Shown here in pieces: positions 33,234 to 42,032 of a DNA stretch of 57,150 nucleotides. Origin of the DNA: Phycisphaeraceae bacterium. Its GTDB lineage: Bacteria > Planctomycetota > Phycisphaerae > Phycisphaerales > Phycisphaeraceae. The translations under genes were made by a program, and so were the position numbers. Below the pieces are notes generated by a model, which had not been told where the DNA came from, ran no database searches, and saw only the letters and a program-made list of their open reading frames with translations. The DNA lies in the NCBI GenBank assembly GCA_020831765.1, contig JAFIFY010000085.1, positions 1-57,150 of the forward strand, given 5' to 3'. How positions within the stretch are numbered: the stretch's first letter is position 1; each line of letters opens with the position of its first letter.

Positions 33234-35102
33234 TCAGCCCCGACGACGCCTGCCCAGGGCCAGAATCGCAAGTCCGAGGCTGGCCGCGGTCGAGGGCTCG
33301 GGGACGAGCGTGGGCGGGCTGATCGAGTCCCCGAATCCTTCAAACAACAGAAATGCATCGCGCAATCCAACTCGACCACCCCCGGTGAAGTCTCCATCGC
33401 GCCACGTCTTGCCGTTGACCTGGCCCAGTGAAGCCTGGAGGATCGCCAGGTCAAGGTCATCCACGACCCCATCGAGGTTGGCATCGCCGATCAGTGCCCG
33501 GGCGACCAACTCGATGGTTGAGCCATGATCCTCCAGCTCGAGCCAGAGTCCGGCCAGCCCCCCGACACCGGGCTCATCGCCCAGAACCGTCGCGAACGAG
33601 CCGACGGTGGAGGTTGCGGCGATGACATCGAAGCGGTCGCCCGGAAGCGCATCGAAGCCCGGCGATGTCTGGATGAGCAGTTCACCATCGACCATCGCCG
33701 CGCCGGTCATCGTGATGGGGGCTTGATGCGCATCCGGATTGGCCAGCTCGATCCGAAGCGTCGAACCCTCGCCCAGATGCAGATCACCCTGAACCGCGAT
33801 GCGCATGGTCGGTTCCCCACCCAGATGCAACTCGCCGTCGTTGATGAGATCGCCGATGATCGTCAAGGCACCGGCGCCGGTTCTGCTCCAGTGGGCATCG
33901 GCTTCGATGAGAAGGTCGGCCTGTACCTGGCGTGATGCCGGCACTTCGAAAACGTATGCGGCATCACGAATCACCACCTGCCCAAGGGTCAGATCAGCCT
34001 GGATCGTTACCGTGCCATTGCCACCGGTGAAAATGGCGTTTCGCGACGGCGAATCGCTCAGGCTCATGTGGTTGAAACCGTTGAAGAACGTCTGACCGGA
34101 TGCGGTCCATGCGCCGTCGCCACCAAGGTTTGATGGCCCCTGCTGGTCCGGATCCCAGAAGAGGTTCTGAAACAGCGAAGGTGAATCGACAAGGATTTCC
34201 ACATCGCTGATGATCGCCTGGGCGGTGTTCGTTGCCCGCCAGAAGAGCCGGATTCCCTCGATCGTGTCGAACTGCTTGACAAGACCGTTGGCATCGAACT
34301 GCTCACCAGGATCGGTGATATCGCCGAGCATCTGCGTGCCCACGAGATCGCCGTCATACCAGAGCTCCTGGCGGTCGGGCTTGAGCACGTAGGAGTAATC
34401 CTTCCACGCCGATTGCGAGTATCGATTGAGCCCGGCGCCTTCAACACCCGGGACATTGGGTTGAGGACTATCTCCGCCGGGGGCCGATGAGAAGCCGGGC
34501 AGCCACACGCCATTGACAAACTCGAACTCGCCTTCAGGCTCCGGGCCGCCGCCGTACATGATCATGGCCTGCTGATTCAGCGTCCGGATACGCATGTTGT
34601 ACGCCGGGCGCCCCCACCAGGCGGAGTTCGGATCGGTGGTCCTGGACGGGCTGTTGATGTCCAGCCCATCTTCGGGATAGTCGTGAACATAGGTCACCAC
34701 GAAACGGCTGCCTTCGTTACTCAGCGAGCCCGAATCCCAGATCGCCCGGAAATTGATGGTGATGGTGGTATCGCCGGATGAGCGATCAATCGGCATCGCA
34801 AACTGGTAGTCGAGCGCCTGGAACATACTGGTTGTGCCCAGGGCAAAGCCTTGAGCGGCCTTGACGGCTTCAGTCACCGTGATGCCCGTCACACCCTGCA
34901 CGGTCTTTGTCTGGATGCCGCTGGTGCCAGTGGGATTGCCACCCCAGGAAACGGCTTTGAGCAATTCCACCCACTCCGAACCATAGCCCGTGTCCAGATC
35001 GTCTGAGAAGATCGTGACCGGTTGCGCGGCCGCATTGAGTGAATACGATGCGGCCAGGAACGCGGCCATGGTCGAATAACGGAAAAGATCGCGCGTTTTC
35101 AT
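33234..35102 (-). CDS. PEP-CTERM secreted protein with dockerin repeat
   Basis: 622 residues. AGGAGG lies 6 bases before the ATG at 35102 (MKTRDLFRYSTMAAFLAASY), which begins a signal peptide cleaved near 'NAAAQP'. Residues ~25-320 look like a lectin/LamG-type beta-sandwich ('WKDYSYVLKPDRQELWYDGD'); ~330-520 are short beta-strand repeats of the autotransporter-associated kind ('GALTIIGDLINDGELHLGGE'). A dockerin-like calcium repeat follows ('GDANLDGVVDDLDLAILQAS' near 537, 'DGDFTGGGRVGLRDAFLLFE'), then the sorting tail VPEPSTAASLGLAILALGRR-RRG: PEP motif, membrane segment and basic end. It should be exported and processed by an exosortase that is not in this window. Confidence 0.9.
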   Translation of the reverse strand: MKTRDLFRYSTMAAFLAASYSLNAAAQPVTIFSDDLDTGYGSEWVELLKAVSWGGNPTGTSGIQTKTVQGVTGITVTEAVKAAQGFALGTTSMFQALDYQFAMPIDRSSGDTTITINFRAIWDSGSLSNEGSRFVVTYVHDYPEDGLDINSPSRTTDPNSAWWGRPAYNMRIRTLNQQAMIMYGGGPEPEGEFEFVNGVWLPGFSSAPGGDSPQPNVPGVEGAGLNRYSQSAWKDYSYVLKPDRQELWYDGDLVGTQMLGDITDPGEQFDANGLVKQFDTIEGIRLFWRATNTAQAIISDVEILVDSPSLFQNLFWDPDQQGPSNLGGDGAWTASGQTFFNGFNHMSLSDSPSRNAIFTGGNGTVTIQADLTLGQVVIRDAAYVFEVPASRQVQADLLIEADAHWSRTGAGALTIIGDLINDGELHLGGEPTMRIAVQGDLHLGEGSTLRIELANPDAHQAPITMTGAAMVDGELLIQTSPGFDALPGDRFDVIAATSTVGSFATVLGDEPGVGGLAGLWLELEDHGSTIELVARALIGDANLDGVVDDLDLAILQASLGQVNGKTWRDGDFTGGGRVGLRDAFLLFEGFGDSISPPTLVPEPSTAASLGLAILALGRRRRG

Positions 35103-35322
35103 TCGTTCCTCCTCGAATCGAGACCTTTCGCGGCCACCTCCGCCAGGATCAGTATATGCTGAGGATGCCGGAAGAACGGCCGCCTGTGAGCGGAATGCGG
35201 AAAACGTCACAACCTTTTCGCTTCCAGAGCCCGAGGTCGCTGAGCCTGCGACTGGGGGTGATGCCGCGAGTGTCGGTCGCGCCTCGGCCGGGGTTTGGGT
35301 CGTGCGGCCGGGAGTGGGCAAT

Positions 35323-37068
35323 CTATGGCTCAACCCGGCGAATCAGATCCAGCCTGCGCTTGAGCCAGGGATTCTCGTTGATGTCGGTCAGCCGGTTCGG
35401 GTCATACAGCTCGATACTGACCCACTGGAACATCGGAGCGATGGGCTGTTCCTGAAGCAGAAGCTCTTCCGCTTCGCGCAGCCGCGCCAGCCGTCGGGCC
35501 GGGTCCACGATGCCGCCGGCTTCACGGAGGATCGAGTCATATTCCTCGTTGGAGAACCCGGCCATGTTGTTGCTGTCGCCGGTTCGCCACATATGCAGCC
35601 AGGTGGTCGGGTCCTGGTAGTCGCCAAACCAGTTGCCCAGGGCGATGCTGTGATCGACGCGCTTGACGCGATCGAAGAAAATGGCGTTGGTTGTGCCCTC
35701 CATCTCCACATCAATGTTCAGGTGGGTTCTCCAGTCCCGGATGAGTCGTTCCACCAGCGGTCGCGCGCCACTGTCAGCCCGGTAGAGGAGCGTCAGCCGG
35801 CGAGCCGGGGGGCCGATCTGTTCGATGATCCGCCGGGCCTCCTCGGGATCGAATGTGATCCCAGCCTCCTGCGGCGGGTCGTAGTCCGGAACAGCGCCGG
35901 GCGGCACCAGCGCGAAGACGACCTGCTCGCCCTTCCTGGCGATTTCATTCACGATGCCTTCCCGGTCGATGGCCATCGAGAGGGCCCGACGAAGCTCGCG
36001 ATCGCCCAGCGGGTTGGCTTCTCCGTCGTATTCATCCTGGCTGTTGAACATCAGGAAGAAGGTGCCGAAATTGTCGTAGGCATGGACATCGGTTCGCGTT
36101 CCGCTCTTCATCTGCTGATGGAGATCGCCGGCCAGCGGTGAGAGCGTGGGCACATCCGGCCACCAATCGGCCCGGCCGGATTCATACATGCGAAACGCCG
36201 CGCTCTCATCGGCGACGATCAGGAAACGGAACCCTTCATTGGCCACCATGTCACGGCCCCAATAGTGCGGGTTGGGCGTGATCACCACATCGCGGTCCGA
36301 CCGATGCCGGTCCAACTGATAAGGACCATTGCTGATCAGCCGTCCGCCGCGAAGCCAGCCCGACCGCATGCTGATGGTCCCGGTCTCGGCGCTGGGTTCG
36401 GTCATGTTGGTCTGGATGTAGCCGGTGTGGTTGGGGCCGAAGGTGGCAAAGGCGGTGAGCTCTAAAAAATAGGCCAGCGGCTCGACCAGGCGGATCTCCA
36501 GCGTTCGCTCATCGATCGCATTCAGGCCGACGTTTTCGGCGAAGTATTCCATGTGCCGGTCGAACATGGCTCGTGCCGCCTCGGCGGTGCGCTGGTCCGA
36601 TGGCAGCCGGCTGTATTCTTCAAGTTCCCCGGAGCGAAGGTTGAAGAACGATTCAGCGCCTTCGATGGCGAAAAAGAGGCTGCTGTAATAAGCGCTCATC
36701 TCCGGCAGCAGTGCTCGTCGCCAAGCCGTGATGAAATCCTCGGCGACGACGGGATCACCATTGTTCCAGCGCGCATCTTCCCGAATGAAGAAGGTATACA
36801 CCCGGCCATCATCGCTTCGCTCGTAGCCTCGCGCGGTTCCCGGCTCCAGGGTCATGTCAGGAACCCGATGGCGCATCAGCGGCTCGAACAGCCCATCGAT
36901 GATGCGGATGTCCCGAAGCAGGGAAGTGACCTGCGGGTCCAGTGTACGCAGCGGCGAGGTGATCATCCGGATCTGACCCTGATCATCATCCAGAAGCGCC
37001 GGCAGGACGGTGACCGCGACCACGGCCAGAATGACAAGGCCACCGAGTACGTAGAGTAGTTTTTTCAT
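35323..37068 (-). CDS. Oligopeptide-binding protein of ABC-transporter type (SBP family 5)
   Basis: 581 residues. N-terminal membrane anchor (MKKLLYVLGGLVILAVVAVT) without a lipobox Cys, then the extracellular solute-binding family 5 fold: 'MITSPLRTLDPQVTSLLRDI', 'IDGLFEPLM', 'VYTFFIREDARWNNGDPVVA' followed by 'EDFITAWRRAL', and the C-terminal 'GNWFGDYQDPTTWLHMWRTG', all typical of OppA. It delivers peptides to an ABC permease, but no permease or ATPase gene is next to it. The signal-anchor in place of a lipoprotein signal is notable. Likely in one transcription unit with the HAD gene 73 bases upstream. Confidence 0.88.
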   Translation of the reverse strand: MKKLLYVLGGLVILAVVAVTVLPALLDDDQGQIRMITSPLRTLDPQVTSLLRDIRIIDGLFEPLMRHRVPDMTLEPGTARGYERSDDGRVYTFFIREDARWNNGDPVVAEDFITAWRRALLPEMSAYYSSLFFAIEGAESFFNLRSGELEEYSRLPSDQRTAEAARAMFDRHMEYFAENVGLNAIDERTLEIRLVEPLAYFLELTAFATFGPNHTGYIQTNMTEPSAETGTISMRSGWLRGGRLISNGPYQLDRHRSDRDVVITPNPHYWGRDMVANEGFRFLIVADESAAFRMYESGRADWWPDVPTLSPLAGDLHQQMKSGTRTDVHAYDNFGTFFLMFNSQDEYDGEANPLGDRELRRALSMAIDREGIVNEIARKGEQVVFALVPPGAVPDYDPPQEAGITFDPEEARRIIEQIGPPARRLTLLYRADSGARPLVERLIRDWRTHLNIDVEMEGTTNAIFFDRVKRVDHSIALGNWFGDYQDPTTWLHMWRTGDSNNMAGFSNEEYDSILREAGGIVDPARRLARLREAEELLLQEQPIAPMFQWVSIELYDPNRLTDINENPWLKRRLDLIRRVEP

Positions 37069-37141
37069 GGTTCAACCCTTCTGGAGGTAAACATGGGTGC
37101 GGCGGGCCGGATCGATTCAACATGCCCGCGAGCTCTGCATC

Positions 37142-37852
37142 TTACGCGGACGATCGTCGGGCAACGTTGGCGGCCCCGGCGCTCAGCCACAGATCAATCG
37201 CTTCCGGTGGCGCGGCCAGGCTTGGACACGTCCAGCTTGCGCCGTGCGATGTGAGCTGCTCATCGCTGAAGCTGCTGGTGATACCCAGGGCGGGGCAGCG
37301 GGCGCGCCGGGCGGCTTCCAGTCCACTGGGGGCATCTTCGATGACCAGACATTGCTCCGGCGGCAGGCCGAGACGCTCGGCCGCGAGCAGGAAAATCTCC
37401 GGGTCCGGCTTTTTCCTTCGCACATCGCTGGCGCAGACCACCGCATCGAAGCGCTCGGGTGGAAGCTCGATCTGCCGAAGATTCCCCTCGACCTTGATCC
37501 AGTCCGCGCTGGATGCCACCGCAAGGCGCAAACCGGCCGCACGCGCCCGGGCGATGAATGTGCCGGCCCCGGCAAGGGGCTCGAGTCGCTGGTCGATGGT
37601 CCGCAAGTATCGATGGTAAGTCCAATCCTTATCCGCCGGCATGTTCAGATGCACGCCGTACTGCTCGGCGACACCGCCCAGAAAGCGGTCCTCGCCGGTG
37701 CCGGAGAACGGCCGGAAATCATCGGGCTGGACGGTGATCTTGTGACAGTGGGCGAACATGGCACAGGCGGCTTCCCGGATGAAAGGCTCCGAGTCGCAGA
37801 GCACACCATCCATGTCGAAAAGAATGCCGCCGATTCCGCTCAATCGATCCAT
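37142..37852 (-). CDS. HAD-family phosphatase (beta-phosphoglucomutase-like)
   Basis: 236 residues. HAD subfamily I: motif I 'ILFDMDGVLCDSEP' with the nucleophile and general-acid Asp, a helical cap domain, motif II 'LAVASSAD', motif III Lys in 'VRRKKPDPEIF', motif IV 'CLVIEDAPSGLEAARRA'. It hydrolyses or transfers phosphate on a small sugar or metabolite; the 'DMDGVLCDSEP' start is typical of the phosphatase/phosphoglucomutase group. It lies upstream of the oligopeptide-binding protein gene. Confidence 0.88.
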   Translation of the reverse strand: MDRLSGIGGILFDMDGVLCDSEPFIREAACAMFAHCHKITVQPDDFRPFSGTGEDRFLGGVAEQYGVHLNMPADKDWTYHRYLRTIDQRLEPLAGAGTFIARARAAGLRLAVASSADWIKVEGNLRQIELPPERFDAVVCASDVRRKKPDPEIFLLAAERLGLPPEQCLVIEDAPSGLEAARRARCPALGITSSFSDEQLTSHGASWTCPSLAAPPEAIDLWLSAGAANVARRSSA

Positions 37853-38154
37853 CGGGGAAGTTTAGCACACCCGTCCGCCCTGACGGCTCCCGCAAGCGTG
37901 TCGCTTCGTATCGTTGGCCGATGCGATCGTCATCGCCGACATGAGCGGCCACATCGTTCTCCGGGAAGCGCTTGGCTCTGGCGCATGCGGCAGGCGGGCT
38001 CGGATGAACCGCCAATTTGACGGGCTGGCCGGCTTGTCGGCCGCGATCCTGGCCAGACTCAAACGCACAAGGACTCTGGTCACAGCGATCCGGCAACCAT
38101 CGATTTCCAATAATCCAATCGCCCTGCGCCCCGAACAACTGTCGTAAAATGGTG
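37853..38154. other. Intergenic region between HAD and ApaG genes
   Basis: 302 bases. Short frames are open on both strands, but none has a ribosome binding site plus plausible protein composition. I see no terminator or strong promoter. It must hold the promoter for the HAD gene. Confidence 0.5.
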
Positions 38155-38598
38155 TCAGACCAGCTCGCGGGAGACCAGCTCCGTCGTATCGGCCTGGTGG
38201 AGATCGGTCAGCATGAAGCGTGGGATCGGAATCTCCAGTTCCTGCTCCTTACCGAGGCGAACCGTGTAGTGGCCCTCCATGGTGCCCCAGTGGGTGCCGA
38301 TCCGTGTGAAGCTGCTGTAACGAAAGCTCGTGGCCGGATCGATAACCGGCTGGCGGCCCACAACTCCTTGCCCATCAACGGTTTCTCGGCGGCCCTCGCC
38401 GTCGATGATATCCCAGTGGCGATGGAGAATGCGTATCGGCAGTTCGTTCTCGTTGGTGATGGTCATGCGATAGCCAAAGACGAACTCCTCGCGATCCGGC
38501 TGGGAATGCTGTGGCAGGAAGAACGCCGACGCCGCGACCCGCACGCCGTGGGTGGTTCGCTCGACCGGTGGTTGTTCGATTCGTTCCTGCTTAGTCAT
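38155..38598 (-). CDS. apaG: ApaG domain protein
   Basis: 147 residues from the ATG at 38598 (MTKQERIEQPPVERTTHGVR), with GGAG 9 bases upstream. The fibronectin-III-like ApaG fold shows in 'VFGYRMTITNENELPIRILH', 'RHWDIIDGEGRRETVDGQGV', 'VVGRQPVIDPATSFRYSSFT' and 'GTMEGHYTVRLG'. ApaG proteins bind phosphate-containing nucleotides and metals; their role is still poorly defined (linked to Co2+ resistance in Salmonella). The frame stays open far upstream through the heptad repeat, so automated calling may give a false 313-residue product; the extension is low-complexity and should be excluded. Confidence 0.9.
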   Translation of the reverse strand: MTKQERIEQPPVERTTHGVRVAASAFFLPQHSQPDREEFVFGYRMTITNENELPIRILHRHWDIIDGEGRRETVDGQGVVGRQPVIDPATSFRYSSFTRIGTHWGTMEGHYTVRLGKEQELEIPIPRFMLTDLHQADTTELVSRELV

Positions 38599-38774
38599 GG
38601 GCGGAATCTCCGTCTCAACGTACCCTACGTACGCACTCGACATGTTTGCGGTTTGCAAAACCGGTGCCGCAATTGTGCTCCATGTTTCCTGTCGGCATGA
38701 TGCTCGACCCAGGATGAACGCCCCAACGCCAACCTGAGTTTTCAGGAGGTTGACCGGACGGGCGAGGCCCGGGC

Positions 38775-38985
38775 TCCGACCCCGGACCCCGGACCTCGGA
38801 CCCCGGACCCCGGACCTCGGACCCCGGACCCCGGACCTCGGACCCCGGACCCCGGACCCCGGACCTCGGACCTCGGACCCCGGACTCCGGACCCCGGACC
38901 TCGGACCTCGGACCCCGGACCCCGGACCTCGGACCCCGGACCCCGGACCCCGGACCCCGGACCTCGGACCTCGGACCCCGGACCC
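38775..38985. repeat. Heptanucleotide tandem array, 29 copies of CGGACCY
   Basis: From 38782 to 38879 there are 14 exact-register copies of CGGACCC or CGGACCT, then one extra C, then 15 copies from 38881 to 38985 (the first is CGGACTC). A degenerate copy CCGACCC precedes at 38775. Only the seventh base varies freely (C or T). Because 7 is not a multiple of 3, the array is open in all six frames and reads as low-complexity Arg/Pro/Gly/Asp peptide. The G-rich minus strand carries regularly spaced GG/GGGG runs. It lies between two divergent genes. Confidence 0.95.
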
Positions 38986-39014
38986 AGGGGCCCCGACCCC
39001 GCGCTCGGCCCCGG

Positions 39015-39031
39015 GGGTTCGGATCGAACCC
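39015..39031. promoter_or_regulatory. 17-bp palindrome beside the heptad array
   Basis: GGGTTCG (39015-39021), GAT, CGAACCC (39025-39031): perfect 7+3+7 symmetry, about 100 bases upstream of the TATGAT box. Candidate operator; function is inference. Confidence 0.4.
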
Positions 39032-39225
39032 AACCCCGTCAATCCCCGACAATATTCGTATTTCCAAGCCTGCTTCCGCGAAGCCAGCCGCCCCACGCCG
39101 GCAGCGAAACCGTTTATCGTGTTTTGTTATGATCCGCCGCGGGCAAAACGAAGGGGCCCGTGTGTCGGCCGGGTGTGTCGCTCGGTTGGTGTTGGGGTCC
39201 AGCGACGTATGGAAGGAGTGATGTG

Positions 39226-40293
39226 ATGCGTAACTGGCTTCGGGCCGCCTCGGTGGCGGCCGCGGTATTCGTTTCGGGAACGGCACTTGTGGCCATGGCC
39301 GACGAGGTTCACTTGGCCAATGGCAGCCGTCTGGTCGGTACGGTCAAGGCGATCGAAGATGGCAAGCTGACCATCGAAACGGACTTCGCCGGCACGATCA
39401 CGGTCGACATGGAACAGGTTGAACGGATCGTGACCGAGCAGCCGCTGAACGTGGAACTGGGAACCGGCGAGGTGGCCCAGGGCCGCATGGCCGCGGGTGA
39501 AGAAGGCGAACAATTGGTCGAGAGCGAAGACCTCGGTGCCCGTCCGTTGCCGATCGGTAACGTGACGGCCGCGTGGGGTCTGGGCGAAGAGAGCCCGCGG
39601 ATGCGCGCCCAGCGCGCCGCCCTCGAAGCCGCGCAGCCCAAGTGGACGCTTCGCCTCGAAGCCGGGCTCACCGGCGAGACCGGCAACAACGAACGCATCA
39701 ACGTCAACGCCGGGGCCACGGCCAGGCGGGCGACCGACACCGACCGGCTCACGTTCTTCGGCCGCGCACGCTTCGCACGGGAGAACAGCGTCGATACCGC
39801 GCGCCAGTTCGCCGCGGGTGCCGGCTACGAAGTGGATATCCATCGCAATCTCTTCGCCTACGGGCGAGTGGAATTCGAGCATGACCGCTTCGAGGATATC
39901 GAGTTCCGCGCCACCGGCATCGGCGGCTTGGGCTACTTCATTCTCCGCGAGCCCGAGTCGGAATGGAAGGTTCGAGCCGGTCTTGGTGTCCAGCACGAGA
40001 GCTTTCGCAGCGACCGGGAAAGCGACACATCGCTGGTCGGCGAACTGGGCACGGATTACTTCCGCCAGTTCGCGCCCTGGCTGCTGTACAACTTCTCATT
40101 CACCTACATCCCGACCTTCGACGACCTCAACGACTACCGGCTGGTGATGGAGAACTCGGCGGAGATTCCGCTGGGCAGCGATGAAATGTGGAAGATCCGC
40201 GCCGGTGTCCGGAACAGCTACCGCGGCTCACCCAGCCCCGGCTTGAAGCGACTGGATACCGTCTATTTCCTCAATCTCGTGGTCGACTTCTAA
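39226..40293 (+). CDS. Outer-membrane beta-barrel protein (DUF481 / YdiY type)
   Basis: 355 residues. AAGGAG 7 bases before the ATG at 39226. Signal peptide [20 protein letters not shown] ending near 'AMADEV'. Residues ~25-80 '[20 protein letters not shown]' and '[20 protein letters not shown]' form a small SH3/Sm-like domain often found ahead of this barrel. From about '[20 protein letters not shown]' the alternating strands of a DUF481 barrel run to the C-terminal '[12 protein letters not shown]', ending in the aromatic residue expected of outer-membrane proteins. Its presence shows a diderm envelope. An intrinsic terminator follows. Confidence 0.88.
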   Translation: MRNWLRAASVAAAVFVSGTALVAMADEVHLANGSRLVGTVKAIEDGKLTIETDFAGTITVDMEQVERIVTEQPLNVELGTGEVAQGRMAAGEEGEQLVESEDLGARPLPIGNVTAAWGLGEESPRMRAQRAALEAAQPKWTLRLEAGLTGETGNNERINVNAGATARRATDTDRLTFFGRARFARENSVDTARQFAAGAGYEVDIHRNLFAYGRVEFEHDRFEDIEFRATGIGGLGYFILREPESEWKVRAGLGVQHESFRSDRESDTSLVGELGTDYFRQFAPWLLYNFSFTYIPTFDDLNDYRLVMENSAEIPLGSDEMWKIRAGVRNSYRGSPSPGLKRLDTVYFLNLVVDF

Positions 40294-40325
40294 TCGATCA
40301 CGATCGCAAGCAACACAATGTCCCC

Positions 40326-40358
40326 GGCGGATCGGTCGAAAGGTCGATCCGCTTTTTT
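40326..40358 (+). terminator. Intrinsic terminator after the DUF481 gene
   Basis: GCGGATC (40327-40333) pairs with GATCCGC (40346-40352), 12-base loop, then six T (40353-40358). It starts about 33 bases after the stop codon. Confidence 0.85.
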
Positions 40359-40843
40359 CCATGGTGCGCCGGGCATTGTCCGTGGCCTGGCGACGCAAGG
40401 CCTCCACGGTCCTGGTAATCAGGCAAACCTCTGGCCGACCGCCAACCGTGACGTTGCGATGCGTCATGGGAACGCAGGTTCCAAGGTGTGATCGCACGTT
40501 GAAACCGAGGCGTGGATCGCCGGAGGGAAAATCACCACGAAACGCGCAAAATGCGCAACAAAAAGCAGGTGGCAAGGGACAGCCTGCATCGTTGGCGGTT
40601 CAAGGGCCACCAGCGAAGCGCCCGTTACTACGAATGTCGATTCCCGGAGCGCCGATCCGCATCAACCAGCGCGTGCCGATTTTCCCTGGGTGTTACCGAT
40701 TGGGGTATCTGGACTTTTGTTGGATCCGTCGGATAATTAGGGAGGTCGGCGAACGTTCGTTTGTCGGCTTCGCTGAGCCGCCAAATGATCAGGTGGCGGC
40801 GATGCCCATCCTCGGGCGGAACCACCCGTATGGAGCTTTTCAC
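40359..40843. other. Intergenic region upstream of the prepilin-like gene
   Basis: 485 bases, no supported gene, although one frame stays open through it. It contains small hairpins such as GACG-TTGCGATG-CGTC (about 40450-40467) and GCGCAAAATGCGC (about 40543-40555). GACGCAAGGCC and GGCAAACC words near 40391-40429 recall cyclic-di-GMP-I riboswitches but are in the wrong order. TGGAG at 40831-40835 is the ribosome binding site for the next gene. Confidence 0.5.
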
Positions 40844-41632
40844 ATGAAACGGGCTTTTTGGCATCCTGGTGGGTTCACGCTGATCGAGCTGCTTGTGGTG
40901 ATCTCGATCATTGCCTTGCTGATCGCGCTGCTGCTTCCGGCGCTGAGCGCAGCGCGGGAAACAGCGCGTCATGTGGCCAACAGCGCCAATCTGCGAAGCA
41001 CGATTCAGGCGCTGCACTCCAGCGCTGCGGACAATGGCGGGTTTTTCGCGGGGCTGGACCGGTCGGGGAATCCGATTCCCAATATCCGCGGCAACGCCGG
41101 AGGCGATCATGTTCAGGCGCGGTATTACCTGTTGCTGAGCCAGGGATACATCGGTAATCCGCGGGGTGCGATCAGTCCATTTGAAGCCCAGTATCCCCGC
41201 CGGGAAGTCCATGGCCGCGTGGCCTGGGACTATGGCCCGCTCAGCGAGTTCAATCATCTTTTCTACTCCTATGCCATGCTGACGATCGGCGATCATGGCC
41301 CTGGCGCCTCGCCGGACATGAAAGCGGCTCGCCGCGAGGCATGGAGCGAAGGCGTCGGCAGTTCGGCGATCATCGCCGCCGATCGCAACACCTCGGAAGA
41401 CCAGAATCGGTACGGAGCCCGCCATAATCCCCGCTGGTATGACTTGAGTGAGTGGGAGGGTGCGATGGGACACGGCGATGGCAGTGTGGTGCGCGGCGAG
41501 CACACCGTGCCCCTGACCGTCTATGGCTCGATCCGCAGCGAAAACGACAACCTCTTCCACCCCGGAATCGGCGTCGCCGCGCTGCTGACGCGTGGCAACA
41601 ATACCGACCACCCCCAGTTCGACCGCTGGTAG
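40844..41632 (+). CDS. Type IV pilin/pseudopilin-like protein with planctomycete prepilin leader
   Basis: 262 residues. A short basic leader MKRAFWHPG is followed by the prepilin cleavage and helix [29 protein letters not shown], the class III N-methylation signature of type II secretion pseudopilins and of the many DUF1559-like proteins of planctomycetes. The C-terminal globular part ('[20 protein letters not shown]', '[20 protein letters not shown]') resembles the H-x-GG-N/x-GDGSV ending of that group. It is processed by a prepilin peptidase and stays in the inner membrane or joins a pseudopilus. Function unknown. It stands alone between two long gaps. Confidence 0.88.
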   Translation: MKRAFWHPGGFTLIELLVVISIIALLIALLLPALSAARETARHVANSANLRSTIQALHSSAADNGGFFAGLDRSGNPIPNIRGNAGGDHVQARYYLLLSQGYIGNPRGAISPFEAQYPRREVHGRVAWDYGPLSEFNHLFYSYAMLTIGDHGPGASPDMKAARREAWSEGVGSSAIIAADRNTSEDQNRYGARHNPRWYDLSEWEGAMGHGDGSVVRGEHTVPLTVYGSIRSENDNLFHPGIGVAALLTRGNNTDHPQFDRW

Positions 41633-42032
41633 TCCAAAGCAAGGAAAACACCGGGGAACGGTCGTCGAGATTCGACCCCGCCGCGTAAATTCAATCGGCC
41701 ATGGCCTGGGTACGAATCCGGACCTCCGGACGGCGGCGCACCGCATGTTCTGGCATAAATGCTTTTCTTAAAAGGTCTTGCATCATTCCGGTTCCTGGCC
41801 GACAGCGCTCGATGGTGCGGCGGTCCGGCATGGGTGATGATCTGCGATTTTTCATTGCATCCTGAATTCGCGGCCGATAGACTCCCCACTGGGGGATACT
41901 TATGAGTTGCGCCCCCGGGGTTGCACCGGAGAAGGTGCGGGGTCGGCGCGGCGGATTTGCACCATACCCCGACTTGTGCCGGCTAAGCCACATGCCCAGC
42001 GGCCAGGTCAAGCGCGATAAGGATGGGCTCGC
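41633..42032. other. Intergenic region upstream of the surface-glycan operon
   Basis: 400 bases with no gene I can support. A CCCC-ACT-GGGG hairpin lies near 41884-41894 and several C/G-rich runs near 41908-41922. The promoter of the six-gene operon is expected here; I cannot place it. Confidence 0.45.

Larger units (their letters stand above)
38599..39225. other. Divergent intergenic region apaG / outer-membrane protein, with repeat array
   Basis: 627 bases without a supported gene. It holds the heptanucleotide array (38775-38985), a 17-base palindrome (39015-39031), a lone good -10 box TATGAT at 39128-39133, and the AAGGAG ribosome binding site at 39213-39218 for the next gene. Confidence 0.6.

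Noticed and set aside
38775-38985. Repeat array considered as a CRISPR
   Set aside because: Units are 7 bases, directly adjacent, with no spacers and no cas genes nearby.
38750-39226. Plus-strand frame through the heptad array, preceded by AGGAGG
   Set aside because: AGGAGG abuts the TTG with no spacing, and the product is repeat-derived low complexity that is open in every frame.
40391-40429. Cyclic-di-GMP-I (GEMM) riboswitch words GACGCAAGGCC and GGCAAACC upstream of the prepilin-like gene
   Set aside because: The two conserved blocks are in reversed order relative to the riboswitch and the connecting helices do not form.
41751-41770. Possible sigma-54 promoter (TGGCAT...) before the glycan operon
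   Set aside because: Spacing between the GG and GC elements is 7 instead of 10 bases.
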